DNA of 54,661 nt from Gammaproteobacteria bacterium (GCA_004297335.1 SCUD01000007.1:1-54661); one strand, 5' to 3'. Shown: positions 1-8,121, counted from the first letter of the stretch. Notes: generated from the sequence alone by a model not told the origin. Numbers and translations: made by a program.

Positions 1-1
1 C

Positions 2-343
2 CTGGCACTGCCGGCCGCTGCCTGGTCGGTCGCGTTCCAGTCGCGGGTCGGCCGCCAGCGCTGGCTCGAGCCCTACACGGAACAGCGCCTCGCCGAGCTC
101 GCCGCGCAGGGCCGGCGCATCGCCGTCGTCTGTCCGGGATTCGCAGTGGACTGTCTCGAGACCCTGGAGGAAATCGCGATGCGCGGGCGGGAGGCGTTTC
201 TCGCGGCGGGCGGCGTCGCCTTCGATTACGTTCCAGCGTTGAACGAGCGCCCCGCGCACGCGAACAGCCTCGCAGCTCTGGTGGCCCGGCACTGCCGGGG
301 CTGGCCAGGCGCGAAACCGGCCAGCAGCGCGGTGAGCGCATGA
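2..343 (+). CDS. hemH: Ferrochelatase, C-terminal part (5' end outside window)
   Basis: The open frame entering from the left edge ends at the TGA at 341-343. The visible 113 residues match the ferrochelatase C-terminus, with a SFQSRVGRQRWLEPYT stretch followed by VVCPGFAVDCLETLEEI. Ferrochelatase inserts ferrous iron into protoporphyrin IX in the last step of haem synthesis, at the cytoplasmic face of the inner membrane. The N-terminal two thirds, including the catalytic His, lie outside the window. The stop overlaps the start of the next gene in an ATGA, so the two are probably co-transcribed and translationally coupled. Confidence 0.93.
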   Translation: MALPAAAWSVAFQSRVGRQRWLEPYTEQRLAELAAQGRRIAVVCPGFAVDCLETLEEIAMRGREAFLAAGGVAFDYVPALNERPAHANSLAALVARHCRGWPGAKPASSAVSA

Positions 344-1056
344 TCGGCCGCTTTCTCGAGCTCAGCGTGCACGCCCCGGACGTGCTCGCCTCGCTCGCGT
401 TCTACGACAGCCTTGGCTTCACGCAGGCGCGGACCGGCGAGGCCTGGCGCCATCCGTACGCGGTCGTTACCGACGGCCGGCTCGCAATCGGTCTGCACCA
501 GCACGAGATCCCGTCGCCCTCGCTGTCCTTCGTGCTGCCCGAGCTGCTCGCCGGGATCGAGCAGCTGGAGCGACTCGGAATCGAGTTCGAATCCCGGCGC
601 CTCGGCACTGATGTCTTCAACCTCGCGGAATTCATCGCGCCCGGCGGCCTGACGGTCCGGCTGCTGGAGGCCCGCACCTTTTCGCCAGTGAGCCGGCCAC
701 CGGGGCAGACCTCGCGCCTCGGCTGGTTCGAGGAGATCGCGCTGCCGGCCGAGGACCTGCCGGCCGCAGTGGGCTTCTGGGAGCGGCTCGGCTTCGTCGC
801 GGCCGAGCAGGCCGGCGACCCGCCCGTGCGCATCGGGCTGACCAGCGACACGCTGAACATCGCGCTGCTTGCCGCGCCGGGACTGCAGGGCCTGGCACTC
901 GCGTTCCATGACCCGGCCATGGCCGGGCGGATCGCGGCGCTCAAGGAGGCCGGGTTCGCCTTCGCCCCACGGCTGCCGCTGCCGCTCGATCCGGCACACA
1001 ACCGCCTGCTGCTCGCCCCCGAGGGTACGCCGCTGCTGCTGCTGACCGGCGAGTAG
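340..1056 (+). CDS. VOC-superfamily (glyoxalase/dioxygenase fold) protein
   Basis: This 238-residue protein holds two vicinal-oxygen-chelate modules, roughly residues 1-115 and 120-238. Each opens with a beta strand and the typical ‘FY/FWxxLGF’ helix (LAFYDSLGFTQAR and VGFWERLGFVAAE) and ends in a hydrophobic strand. VOC proteins use paired beta-alpha-beta-beta-beta units to bind a metal or, in resistance proteins, a drug. I do not see a full, convincing metal-ligand set, so catalysis is uncertain. It follows hemH with a 4-bp ATGA overlap. The substrate is unknown. Confidence 0.8.
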   Translation: MIGRFLELSVHAPDVLASLAFYDSLGFTQARTGEAWRHPYAVVTDGRLAIGLHQHEIPSPSLSFVLPELLAGIEQLERLGIEFESRRLGTDVFNLAEFIAPGGLTVRLLEARTFSPVSRPPGQTSRLGWFEEIALPAEDLPAAVGFWERLGFVAAEQAGDPPVRIGLTSDTLNIALLAAPGLQGLALAFHDPAMAGRIAALKEAGFAFAPRLPLPLDPAHNRLLLAPEGTPLLLLTGE

Positions 1057-1172
1057 CGGGCCGAAATCGCGCCCTGCGGCTCCGGGCGCATCCGGGCGGA
1101 GAACAGCGAATTACTGATTCTGGTTTAATTAGTAATAAATTGCTTGCAGCGAGCCCGGATCGAGCCTAAATT

Positions 1173-1201
1173 ATCTACTAATTTGTATTGAATTAGTAGA
1201 T
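1173..1201. promoter_or_regulatory. Perfect 11-bp inverted repeat ahead of the fic gene (candidate operator)
   Basis: ATCTACTAATT and AATTAGTAGAT are exact reverse complements separated by 7 bp, ending 9 bp before the fic ATG. A further half site AATTAGTA lies at 1127-1134 in the same unusually AT-rich 90-bp stretch. The position suggests repression of fic. The winged-helix-like C-terminus of the Fic protein is an obvious candidate for the binder, which is inference. Confidence 0.6.
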
Positions 1202-1210
1202 CCGCTACTC

Positions 1211-2599
1211 ATGCGCTCACCTCCCTTTCCGCCAGGAACTCCAGAGCTCCTGCAGAAGTTCGGGGGCCAGCCGAACCGGCTGATCGAGCTCATCCAGTCA
1301 GGCATCGGCGGACAACCAAACGGCGCCTACCTGCACTGGGACGAGCTCCGTCACCGACCGGCGCCCCCAGGATTCCGTCACGAGGAATGGTGGCTGGCGA
1401 CCAGGCTCGCACGTCAGCCAATGGCTCGGCCTCTGCTCCTTCTTCGCGACAAGGCCGGTCGCTCATTCAGCTACTGCGCTCCTGACAGCGTGCAATCGCT
1501 ATTGCACGAGGTCGACCGCAACGCTGCGGGCGACATCCAGATCCCGGAGCTGGTGACGACACCCCAGAACCGGGATCGCTACATCGTCAGGTCACTGATG
1601 GAGGAGGCCATTACTTCAAGCCAGCTCGAGGGCGCGGCCACCACCCACAAGGTTGCCAAGGACATGTTGCAGCGGGGACGCAAGCCGCGCGACCGGGGCG
1701 AGCAGATGATCATGAACAACTACGCTGCGATGCAGTTCATTCGTGATCACTACCGGCAAGCCCTGACCCCCGGGATCATCCTCGAGCTGCAACGAATTCT
1801 CACCACCGAAACACTGGACGACGCCAGCGCTGCCGGGTGCTGGCGCCGCCCCGACGAAGACATCACTGTCGCGGATATCCGGAGCAACGAGACCCTGCAC
1901 ATACCTCCGGCAGCAGAAGAAATTCCAGCGCGCATGGAACTGCTGTGCCGATTTGCCAACGACCGTTCAGACGAACCATTCGTGCACCCGGTCGTACGAG
2001 CCATTCTGCTGCACTTCATGCTTGGCTACGATCATCCGTTCGCCGACGGCAATGGGCGAACAGCTCGCGCGCTCTTCTACTGGTGCATGGCCCAGCGCGG
2101 TTACTGGCTGCTTGAGCTTGTCTCTATTTCCAGCGTCATCAGGCGCGCCCCCGCCCAGTATGTCCGCGCATACCTGTACACCGAGACAGACGACAACGAC
2201 ACGACCTACTTTCTGCTCCACCAGTTGAACGCGCTCAAGCAGGCCATCGCAGAACTACACGAGTACCTGCGGAGAAAAGTCGAAGAACAGCGACATGCCC
2301 AGCAGCTCATCGAACACTCGCCGGCTCTGCGCGAACGCCTCAATCATCGCCAACTGGCGTTGATTGACCACGCCATCAGGAACCCGCAATCCGTCTACCG
2401 GATTGACCGGCATCAATCCTCACACCACGTGACTTACCAGACCGCCCGGACTGACTTGCTCGCCCTCGTCGACCTGGGCCTGTTGGCCAAGTCCAAGGCG
2501 GGCCGGGCGTTCATTTTCACTGCGCCCGAAGACCTGCGGGCCAGGCTTGAGGCGATCAAGTCCGGAGGTCCCGTGACGGCAGCTGGGCGGTTACGATAG
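1211..2599 (+). CDS. Fic-domain protein adenylyltransferase with winged-helix C-terminus
   Basis: This 462-residue Fic protein has the catalytic motif HPFADGNGRTAR at residues 275-286, including the essential His275. Fic proteins usually transfer AMP from ATP onto hydroxyl side chains of target proteins. An inhibitory helix motif of the S/TxxxE(G/N) type, SSQLEG, sits N-terminal of the Fic core at 136-141. This makes it a self-inhibited class II Fic that needs no separate antitoxin, and no small antitoxin gene is adjacent. The last 100 residues resemble a winged helix. The ATG at 1211 directly follows a palindromic operator, so autoregulation is likely. Base composition is less GC-rich than the neighbours, which fits acquisition by transfer. 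Confidence 0.9.
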   Translation: MRSPPFPPGTPELLQKFGGQPNRLIELIQSGIGGQPNGAYLHWDELRHRPAPPGFRHEEWWLATRLARQPMARPLLLLRDKAGRSFSYCAPDSVQSLLHEVDRNAAGDIQIPELVTTPQNRDRYIVRSLMEEAITSSQLEGAATTHKVAKDMLQRGRKPRDRGEQMIMNNYAAMQFIRDHYRQALTPGIILELQRILTTETLDDASAAGCWRRPDEDITVADIRSNETLHIPPAAEEIPARMELLCRFANDRSDEPFVHPVVRAILLHFMLGYDHPFADGNGRTARALFYWCMAQRGYWLLELVSISSVIRRAPAQYVRAYLYTETDDNDTTYFLLHQLNALKQAIAELHEYLRRKVEEQRHAQQLIEHSPALRERLNHRQLALIDHAIRNPQSVYRIDRHQSSHHVTYQTARTDLLALVDLGLLAKSKAGRAFIFTAPEDLRARLEAIKSGGPVTAAGRLR

Positions 2600-2648
2600 C
2601 GGCCATCGCCGCCGGACGGCGGTTGCGCAAGTTCCGAGGGGCATCATC

Positions 2649-4772
2649 ATGCAGCGAATCACCAGCGCCGTGGCCGGCGCATTGCTGGCGTTCCTGGCCA
2701 GCGCCGACGAAGGCCTGTGGACCTTCGACAATCCGCCGCTGGCGGCGATCGCCGCACGCCGCGGCGTCACGCTCGACCGCCCGTGGCTCGACCGCGCGCG
2801 TCTCGCGACGGTGCGCCTCGAAGGCGGCTGCACCGGCTCGTTCATCTCGGGCGACGGCATGGTGCTGACCAACCACCACTGCGCCGAGGACTGCATTGCC
2901 GAGAACTCGACTGCGGATCGCGACCTGCTGGCCGGCGGCTTCCTCGCCTCCGGCCGCGAGCAGGAACTGCGCTGCCAGGGTGCGGCGCTGTCGGTGCTCG
3001 TCGACATGGAGGAAGTCACCGATCGGGTCACGGCGGCGACCGCCGGTGTACCGGCGGCGCAGCTGGTCGATGCCCGCCGGCGCGAACTGACCCGTCTCGA
3101 GCAGGCCTGCGAAGAAGCCGCGGCGAAGGCTGCCGGTGGTCCGCTCAAGTGCGAGCGCGTGGCGCTCTACCAGGGTGGCCAGTTCTGGCTCTACAAGTAC
3201 CGGCGCTACGACGACGTCCGGCTGGTGTTCGCGCCCGAGCGCGACATCGCCGGATTCGGCGGCGACCCGGACAACTTCCAGTTCCCGCGCTGGTGCCTGG
3301 ACGCCAGCATCCTGCGTGCCTGGCAGAACGGACAGCCGGTGTCCACGCCAGGACACCTGCGCGTGAACTGGGATGGCGTCCAGCCCGGAGACCCGGTGTT
3401 CGTCACCGGGCATCCCGGCAATACCGACCGCCTGCTGACGGTCGCTCAGCTCGAGACCCAGCGCCAGTACTTCCTGCCGTTCTGGCTGCTGCGCTACGCC
3501 GAGCTGCGCGGCCGGCTGATCCAGTACGCCAAGACCGGAGCCGAGCCGAAGCGCACGACCGAGCCGGTGCTGAATTCGGTCGAGAACTCGATCAAGGTCC
3601 GGCGCAAACAGTTCGATGCGCTGCTGGATCCGGAGCTGCTCGCCAGCGCCGGCCAGAGCGAGGCCGGGCTGCGCGCGCGGGTCGCGGCCGATCCGGCGCT
3701 GGCCTCGACAGCCAGCGCCTGGGACGACATCGCCGCGGCGCAGCAGGTCTGGCGCACGATCCTCGTGCCCTACACGTTCCTCGAGGATCGCGCCGGATTC
3801 AACAACACCTTGTTCGCGCACGCCCGCCGGCTGGTCCGCGCAGCAGCGGAACGCCGCCTGCCGAACGAGTCGCGCCTCGCCGACTACACGGACGCGCGCC
3901 TGCCAGCCCTGGAGCAGGACCTGCGAGCTGCAACTCCGGTCTATCCGGAGCTCGAGATCCTCAGGCTGTCGTTCGCGCTGGAGCGCATGCGCGAGTGGCT
4001 GGGCCCCGATCACGAACTGGTGCGCCAGGTATTCGGCGCGGAATCACCGGATGCGCTGGCTGAGCGGCTGACCCGTGGCAGCCGGCTCGCCGATCCAGCG
4101 GTGCGAGTGGCTCTCTACGATGGTGGCCAGGCCGCCATCGACGCGAGCGACGATCCGATGATCCGGCTGGCGGTGGCGGTGGACCCGGCGTCGCGCGCGC
4201 TGCGCAAGCGCTATGAGCAGGAGGTCGAAGGGCCGGTACGGCGCGGACAGGAGGCGATTGCCCGCGCACGCTTTTCCGCACTCGGCACCAGCGTGTATCC
4301 GGATGCGACCTTCACGCTGCGGCTGTCCTATGGTGCGATGCGCGGCTGGAACGAACTGGGCGAGGAAGTCCGGCCGTGGACCGAGCTCAGCCGCGCCTTC
4401 GAGCGCGCCACCGGGCAGGAGCCGTTCCGGATCCCCGAGCGCTGGCTCGCGGCCCGGGAGCGGCTCGCGCCGGCGACGCGGGCCAACTTCATCACCGACA
4501 ACGACGTGGTCGGCGGCAACTCGGGCAGCCCGATGCTGAACGCACACGGTGAGCTGGTCGGCCTGGTATTCGACGGCAACATCCACTCGATCGCCGGCAG
4601 CTACTGGTTCGACGAGCGCATGAACCGCACGGTCGCCGTGCACCCGGCGTTCCTGCGCGCGGCGCTCGAGCAGGTCTATGGCGGGGCGGCGCTGCTGGCG
4701 GAGATCGATGCGGGCCAGGCAAATGGACGCTTGCAGAATAGCCATCCGGACGGCGCCGTGACCGGCAAGTAA
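2649..4772 (+). CDS. S46-family serine peptidase (dipeptidyl-peptidase 7/11 type)
   Basis: This 707-residue exported peptidase starts with a short signal peptide (about residues 1-19) after a GAGGGG ribosome site. The chymotrypsin-like S46 signature is complete. The TNHHC box with the catalytic His lies at 74-78 and GNSGSP with nucleophile Ser625 at 623-628; length is normal for the family. S46 enzymes remove dipeptides from peptide N-termini in the periplasm. The chain ends FDGNIHSIAGSYWFDER followed by a short tail. A damaged copy of its last ~75 codons lies 3 kb downstream. Specificity within the family cannot be read safely. Confidence 0.93.
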   Translation: MQRITSAVAGALLAFLASADEGLWTFDNPPLAAIAARRGVTLDRPWLDRARLATVRLEGGCTGSFISGDGMVLTNHHCAEDCIAENSTADRDLLAGGFLASGREQELRCQGAALSVLVDMEEVTDRVTAATAGVPAAQLVDARRRELTRLEQACEEAAAKAAGGPLKCERVALYQGGQFWLYKYRRYDDVRLVFAPERDIAGFGGDPDNFQFPRWCLDASILRAWQNGQPVSTPGHLRVNWDGVQPGDPVFVTGHPGNTDRLLTVAQLETQRQYFLPFWLLRYAELRGRLIQYAKTGAEPKRTTEPVLNSVENSIKVRRKQFDALLDPELLASAGQSEAGLRARVAADPALASTASAWDDIAAAQQVWRTILVPYTFLEDRAGFNNTLFAHARRLVRAAAERRLPNESRLADYTDARLPALEQDLRAATPVYPELEILRLSFALERMREWLGPDHELVRQVFGAESPDALAERLTRGSRLADPAVRVALYDGGQAAIDASDDPMIRLAVAVDPASRALRKRYEQEVEGPVRRGQEAIARARFSALGTSVYPDATFTLRLSYGAMRGWNELGEEVRPWTELSRAFERATGQEPFRIPERWLAARERLAPATRANFITDNDVVGGNSGSPMLNAHGELVGLVFDGNIHSIAGSYWFDERMNRTVAVHPAFLRAALEQVYGGAALLAEIDAGQANGRLQNSHPDGAVTGK

Positions 4773-4783
4773 TCGCGGGATCC

Positions 4784-4805
4784 CGCCCAATGCACCGCAG
4801 TCAGA
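4784..4805 (+). repeat. Left copy of 22-bp direct repeat flanking vapBC and a transposase remnant
   Basis: The sequence CGCCCAA-N2-CACCGCAGTCAGA matches 20 of 22 bases with 5842-5863 in the same orientation. The pair brackets 1,036 bp that hold vapBC and the IS91-type fragment. It could be an insertion duplication or a recombination scar. Confidence 0.55.
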
Positions 4806-4852
4806 CTCCCAAGCGCCACCGCGCGCGCCCGCCTACCCGCCTATCCGTCGCG

Positions 4853-4882
4853 AGTATATACTGTTTATATATATCTCTGGAG
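4853..4882 (+). promoter_or_regulatory. vapBC promoter/operator and ribosome site
   Basis: AGTATATACT at 4853-4862 is a perfect 10-bp palindrome, followed by a second AT-only block (TTTATATATAT, 4864-4874). The ribosome site CTGGAG lies at 4877-4882, eight bases before the vapB ATG. AT-rich palindromes of this kind are usual targets of AbrB-type VapB repressors, so VapBC autoregulation is the natural reading. Confidence 0.5.
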
Positions 4883-4890
4883 CCCCACTC

Positions 4891-5124
4891 ATGAAAACCG
4901 CCAAGCTGTTCAGGAACGGTGAGAGCCAGGCCGTCCGCTTGCCGAAGGAGTTCCGCTTCACCGGCACCGAGGTACTGATCAAGCGGGTTGGCGATGCCGT
5001 GGTGCTGCTGCCCAAGGCCCGCTCCTGGTATGCCTTGATCGACAGCCTGGCGAAGTTCCCGGCCGACTTCATGCAGGAGCGCGACCAGCCGGCGGCGGCC
5101 GAGGCGCGGGAGCCGCTGGCATGA
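4891..5124 (+). CDS. vapB: VapB-type antitoxin (SpoVT/AbrB fold)
   Basis: This 77-residue protein has an N-terminal swapped-hairpin DNA-binding domain (AKLFRNGESQAVRLPKEF) typical of VapB. Its C-terminal part is rich in Ala, Glu and Pro and would wrap the toxin. VapB neutralises the PIN-domain RNase encoded next to it, and the pair normally represses its own promoter. The stop overlaps the vapC start in an ATGA (5121-5124). Length and order are standard for type II vapBC. Confidence 0.9.
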   Translation: MKTAKLFRNGESQAVRLPKEFRFTGTEVLIKRVGDAVVLLPKARSWYALIDSLAKFPADFMQERDQPAAAEAREPLA

Positions 5125-5537
5125 GGTGGATGCTGGACACCGACACCTGCATCGCGATCATCAGGCGTCAGCCGGAGACGGTCCTGCGCAAGCTACGCAC
5201 CAAGTCCGTCGGCCAGGTCGGCATCTCCTCGATCACCCTGAGTGAGCTGGCGTACGGTGCGGCGCGCAGTTCCCGCCCGCGGGATAGCGCCGCGGCGCTG
5301 CAGGAGTTCCTGCTGGCGATCGAGGTCGCACCCTACGACGAGCGCGCAGCGCTGAATTATGGGCCGGTGCGCGCCACGCTCGCCAACGCCGGCTCACCGA
5401 TCGGTCCACTCGACACGCTTATCGCCGCACACGCGCTGTCGCTCGACGCGATCCTGGTCACGCACAACCAGCGCGAGTTCTCCCGCGTTGCCGATCTCCG
5501 GATCGACGACTGGATCGGCCGCACGACCAAGCGCTGA
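5121..5537 (+). CDS. vapC: VapC-type PIN-domain ribonuclease toxin
   Basis: This 138-residue PIN protein carries the expected acidic residues for Mg2+-dependent RNA cleavage: the N-terminal MLDTDTCIAI strand, Glu in SELAYGA, Asp in GPLDTLIAAHA and Asp in the final RIDDW. VapC toxins cut specific tRNAs or rRNA and stop translation when VapB is degraded. The gene overlaps vapB by four bases. It lies inside the segment bracketed by the 22-bp direct repeats, which suggests the pair arrived as a unit. Confidence 0.92.
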   Translation: MRWMLDTDTCIAIIRRQPETVLRKLRTKSVGQVGISSITLSELAYGAARSSRPRDSAAALQEFLLAIEVAPYDERAALNYGPVRATLANAGSPIGPLDTLIAAHALSLDAILVTHNQREFSRVADLRIDDWIGRTTKR

Positions 5538-5624
5538 AGCCCCGCGCCAGCAACCTCGAACGGCTGCTTCGCGACTGCGCCCGGCCGGCCGGCGCCAGTT
5601 TCGGTGCCGGCGCCGGATCCCGCG

Positions 5625-5790
5625 ATTCCCGTGCCCGCTCACCTGTCCGCGCTGCCACGACCCGCTGCGCCTGTTCGCCTTCCTCACCGAACCCGCCTCG
5701 ATTCGCGCCATCCTCGCCCACCTCGGCGAATCCACCACCGCGCCGCCCCTAGCCCCGCGCGCCGGCGGCAGGGACTCCTGCGCCGATCAG
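5625..5790 (+). pseudogene. Remnant of an IS91/Y2-type transposase C-terminus
   Basis: The stretch between vapC and hipA holds no intact gene. Read from about 5625, one frame gives TCPRCHDPLRLFAFLTEP followed by IRAILAHLGE and a Pro/Ala-rich tail. This matches the C-terminus of IS91-like transposases, where a CPxC zinc knuckle precedes a ‘RxxAFxTDP…ILxHL’ segment. No start and no catalytic Tyr region remain. About 50 codons survive, so it is a scar of an old insertion. Confidence 0.6.
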
Positions 5791-5841
5791 CACTGCACCG
5801 CCTTCGCGACCGGTCCAGCCGGCCGCAACGAGCGCGCCCCT

Positions 5842-5863
5842 CGCCCAAAACACCGCAGTCAGA
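5842..5863 (+). repeat. Right copy of the 22-bp direct repeat
   Basis: This copy matches 4784-4805 at 20 of 22 positions and lies 19 bp before the hipA stop codon. With its partner it encloses vapBC and the transposase remnant; hipBA lies outside. Confidence 0.55.
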
Positions 5864-5881
5864 AATTCGGAACTCTCGCGC

Positions 5882-7153
5882 TCATACGGCATCCGCGGAT
5901 ATCGGCAGCCGAAACCCTGCATATGCAAAGGCGGGTCGGATGGTCACGCAGTCCTTCTCGCTCACACCCTCGCGGCGGGCAACCTCATACCAGCGATCTC
6001 GTACGGTCTGTTCCAGCTCAGCAATCATGGCCTCTGCCTCTTGCGGCTCCAGCAGAAAGCGGGCGGATTGCGAGAGCAGGTTGCCGGCGTGCGCGTAGCG
6101 GCCCATATCGCCGCATTCAAGGGCAAGGTCGCGGCGCTCGAGACTGATCGGCATGTCGGGGACCAGGTCATAGGCTGGCGACAGCTTCCAATCACTCTCC
6201 ATGGCAATCACTGCATGGTTGCGCGGGTGATCGTCGGTGTTGCTGATCAGCGCGTTAAAGCACATGCGTCGGAAGAGTTCGTGCGCATCTGCCTTCGGCT
6301 GGTCGCTGATGCGACGCAGCTCTTCAGCGAGCAGCACATAGGACCATTTCGCGCGGTCCTGATGCGTGTCTTCGGCGCGGAGCAGAGTCAACGCGCTGAG
6401 CATCCGTGCGCGGCGATATCCTGAGACTGTATGCTCGCGGTCGAAGCGCTTGACGAGCAGCGTGTCACGATCCCCGATGGTTGCAAGTTTACTCTCGGCG
6501 CTGTGAATGCCGCAGGCACGGGCGAGTTGCAGCATTGCACGCTCGACACGGGCGTGGTTCCACTGATCGTCCTTGCGGTTGAATTTCGCGATCCACAGAG
6601 CATGGTCATCCTCGACCACAGCCTTGGGTCTGGCTCCGCCCATTGATGTGGCGCCATCCATGAGTTCCTGCACCTGCGCCGCATCGGGGTCCTGCGGCAG
6701 CTCTTCATCCCTGATGATCGCATCGGCGAAGGCCTGAAGCCTTTCGAGCTCCAACGTTCGATTGAATGTTCTCTTTGGCGCTGGGGGTTCCTGGTTTACA
6801 CCAAAGCCGAGCGCGCCTGCCCGGTCGTCTGGCGAGTGCAGCAAGTAATCGAGTTCATCTGGCCGAGGTGAGCCGAGGTGACGCTCAATGATGTGGCGGC
6901 CCCAATGGTCGGGACTCGCATCACGAAGGGCACCGAACATGCCTTTGAGCAATCTCGTCTCGTAGGTCTTGTTCGATAGTTTGAGTTCCATCGGGTCGAG
7001 TGGCACCGCGTTCTCCCGGCCGAGGTAGCTCTTGCCGTAGACGAAACGGCCCGTCGCTACCCCGTGTCGGTCGGTCTCAAGCGCAAAGCGCCCGGCAGTC
7101 ACGAATGTTGTTTCGCCGGGCAGGGCGATATGCACGAAGCACTCAGAAGTCAC
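5882..7153 (-). CDS. hipA: HipA-type serine/threonine kinase toxin
   Basis: Starting at the GTG at 7153, which overlaps the end of hipB by 11 bp, the protein has 423 residues, the usual HipA size. It has the SMGGARPKA glycine loop (170-178), a lysine strand WIAKFN (187-192), the catalytic NTDDHPRNH loop (305-313) and the metal-binding YDLVPD motif (328-333). HipA kinases phosphorylate an aminoacyl-tRNA synthetase (GltX in E. coli) and induce dormancy. A longer open frame exists upstream but runs over hipB in another frame. All kinase motifs are present, so it looks functional. Confidence 0.92.
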   Translation of the reverse strand: MTSECFVHIALPGETTFVTAGRFALETDRHGVATGRFVYGKSYLGRENAVPLDPMELKLSNKTYETRLLKGMFGALRDASPDHWGRHIIERHLGSPRPDELDYLLHSPDDRAGALGFGVNQEPPAPKRTFNRTLELERLQAFADAIIRDEELPQDPDAAQVQELMDGATSMGGARPKAVVEDDHALWIAKFNRKDDQWNHARVERAMLQLARACGIHSAESKLATIGDRDTLLVKRFDREHTVSGYRRARMLSALTLLRAEDTHQDRAKWSYVLLAEELRRISDQPKADAHELFRRMCFNALISNTDDHPRNHAVIAMESDWKLSPAYDLVPDMPISLERRDLALECGDMGRYAHAGNLLSQSARFLLEPQEAEAMIAELEQTVRDRWYEVARREGVSEKDCVTIRPAFAYAGFRLPISADAV

Positions 7154-7484
7154 TATCGAGCTCCACGGGCTTTCCGGCGCGAGCCCGTTCGCGATGCGAG
7201 GCCATCGCGAGCCCTGTCTCGTCGGTGGCCGGATCGGCGAGGTCTTCCATGGGCCGCAGCAGATCGTAGATCCAGAGCAGCGCGGCATACGCTGCAATGC
7301 TCGTGGAGGGCTTGCCCGCCTCCGCTGCAAGGACCGCATGGCGCCCGGTTCCGATCTTTTCGGCAATGTTTTCGATGGTCAGATTGCGGCGCAGCCGTGC
7401 CCTGCGCAGGTTTGCGCCGAGACGCTTGATCGCCTGTTCCACCGGATAAGGAGGGTTGCCTGTCAGGGCGTTCTTTCGCGCCAT
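7143..7484 (-). CDS. hipB: HipB-type antitoxin (XRE helix-turn-helix)
   Basis: This 113-residue protein has an XRE-family helix-turn-helix (about residues 15-70, with RARLRRNLTIENIAEKIGT and the recognition helix after it) and an Asp/Glu-rich C-terminal tail. HipB binds HipA and represses the hipBA promoter. It lies immediately upstream of hipA in the same direction and overlaps it. Inverted CGATAAAT/ATTTATCG sites lie 20-60 bp upstream of its ATG. Confidence 0.9.
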   Translation of the reverse strand: MARKNALTGNPPYPVEQAIKRLGANLRRARLRRNLTIENIAEKIGTGRHAVLAAEAGKPSTSIAAYAALLWIYDLLRPMEDLADPATDETGLAMASHRERARAGKPVELDSDF

Positions 7485-7504
7485 GGTTTACCACTAATCG
7501 TTCG

Positions 7505-7541
7505 ATTTATCGGATCGTAAAGCGGTGACAGTTCGATAAAT
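7505..7541. promoter_or_regulatory. Candidate hipBA operator
   Basis: ATTTATCG (7505-7512) and CGATAAAT (7534-7541) are exact reverse complements 21 bp apart, in front of hipB. The CGAT core recurs at 7515 and 7544. HipB proteins bind spaced palindromes in this position, but the repeat has not been tested against other HipB sites. Confidence 0.45.
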
Positions 7542-7549
7542 ACGATACA

Positions 7550-7787
7550 GGTGATTCAATACCCAGTCAACCGAAAAGTCCTATCTAAACGACTTTATGG
7601 ACCTCAAGATCCGTTAAATCGTACTTCCAGATGCCAATTTGCGCGCACCGCCGACCGCACAAGGCCGGACGCTCGGCGGACAGCGTCTTCAGAAGCGGCA
7701 CCCTCAGACTGCCTGCGCCAGGTTGGTGCTGTGGATAGGCCGCACCTGGAAATGACAAGCTGTCAATGGCGAGTTACGGTCGGCAAA
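7550..7787. other. Intergenic stretch without a recognised gene
   Basis: Between the hipB operator and the S46 remnant I see no coding frame with a family signature, no clear RNA gene and no convincing terminator. Part of it could be further decayed sequence of the S46 copy or of an insertion element, but nothing in it supports that directly. Confidence 0.4.
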
Positions 7788-8013
7788 TGCGCCGACGACG
7801 CGAGCGAACTTCGTCACCGACAACAACGTGGCCGGCGGCAACATCCACTCGATCGCCGGCAGCTACTGGTTTGACGAGCGCATGAACCGCACGATCGCCG
7901 TGCCCCCGGCGTTCCTGCGCGCGGCGCTCGAGCAGGTATGCGACACACAGGCTCTGCTGACGGAGATCGATGGGGGACAGGGATCTCAGGCGCTAACGCG
8001 CCGTCCCGGCCGA
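7788..8013 (+). pseudogene. Truncated copy of the S46 peptidase 3' end
   Basis: The read-through ANFVTDNNVAGGN|IHSIAGSYWFDERMNRT matches the last ~75 codons of the peptidase encoded at 2649-4772. In the intact gene 60 bp (20 codons, SGSPMLN… to FDGN) separate GGN from IHS. Here they are missing. The join lies at a CGGCAAC repeat present at both ends of the lost piece, so a slippage or recombination deletion is the simplest cause. The loss removes the catalytic Ser, and there is no 5' part. It is non-functional. Confidence 0.85.
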
Positions 8014-8103
8014 TGATTCGCTGCAGGCTGATGCTCCGGTCTCAGTCGCAATAGCCAATTGGGGACCTTCGGTCCATCGCGCCCCAGACCTGGCATTGTA
8101 ATA

Positions 8104-8121
8104 ACGTATACAAATATACGT
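8104..8121. promoter_or_regulatory. Palindrome ACGTATA-N4-TATACGT, candidate GntR site
   Basis: The perfect 7-bp inverted repeat with a 4-bp spacer includes GTATACAAA, which also occurs in the palindrome ahead of the TonB receptor gene at 16873. It lies about 100 bp before the DJ-1 gene. A GntR/FCD regulator encoded at 15907-16605 is the likely binder (inference). Confidence 0.5.

Noticed and set aside
2556-4013. 485-codon minus-strand frame over the S46 peptidase
   Set aside because: It is antisense to a complete peptidase gene with catalytic motifs and has no domain of its own.
7153-7366. Extended hipA start at 7366
   Set aside because: The extra 71 codons are read in another frame through hipB. 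The GTG at 7153, overlapping the hipB end by 11 bp, gives a standard HipA.
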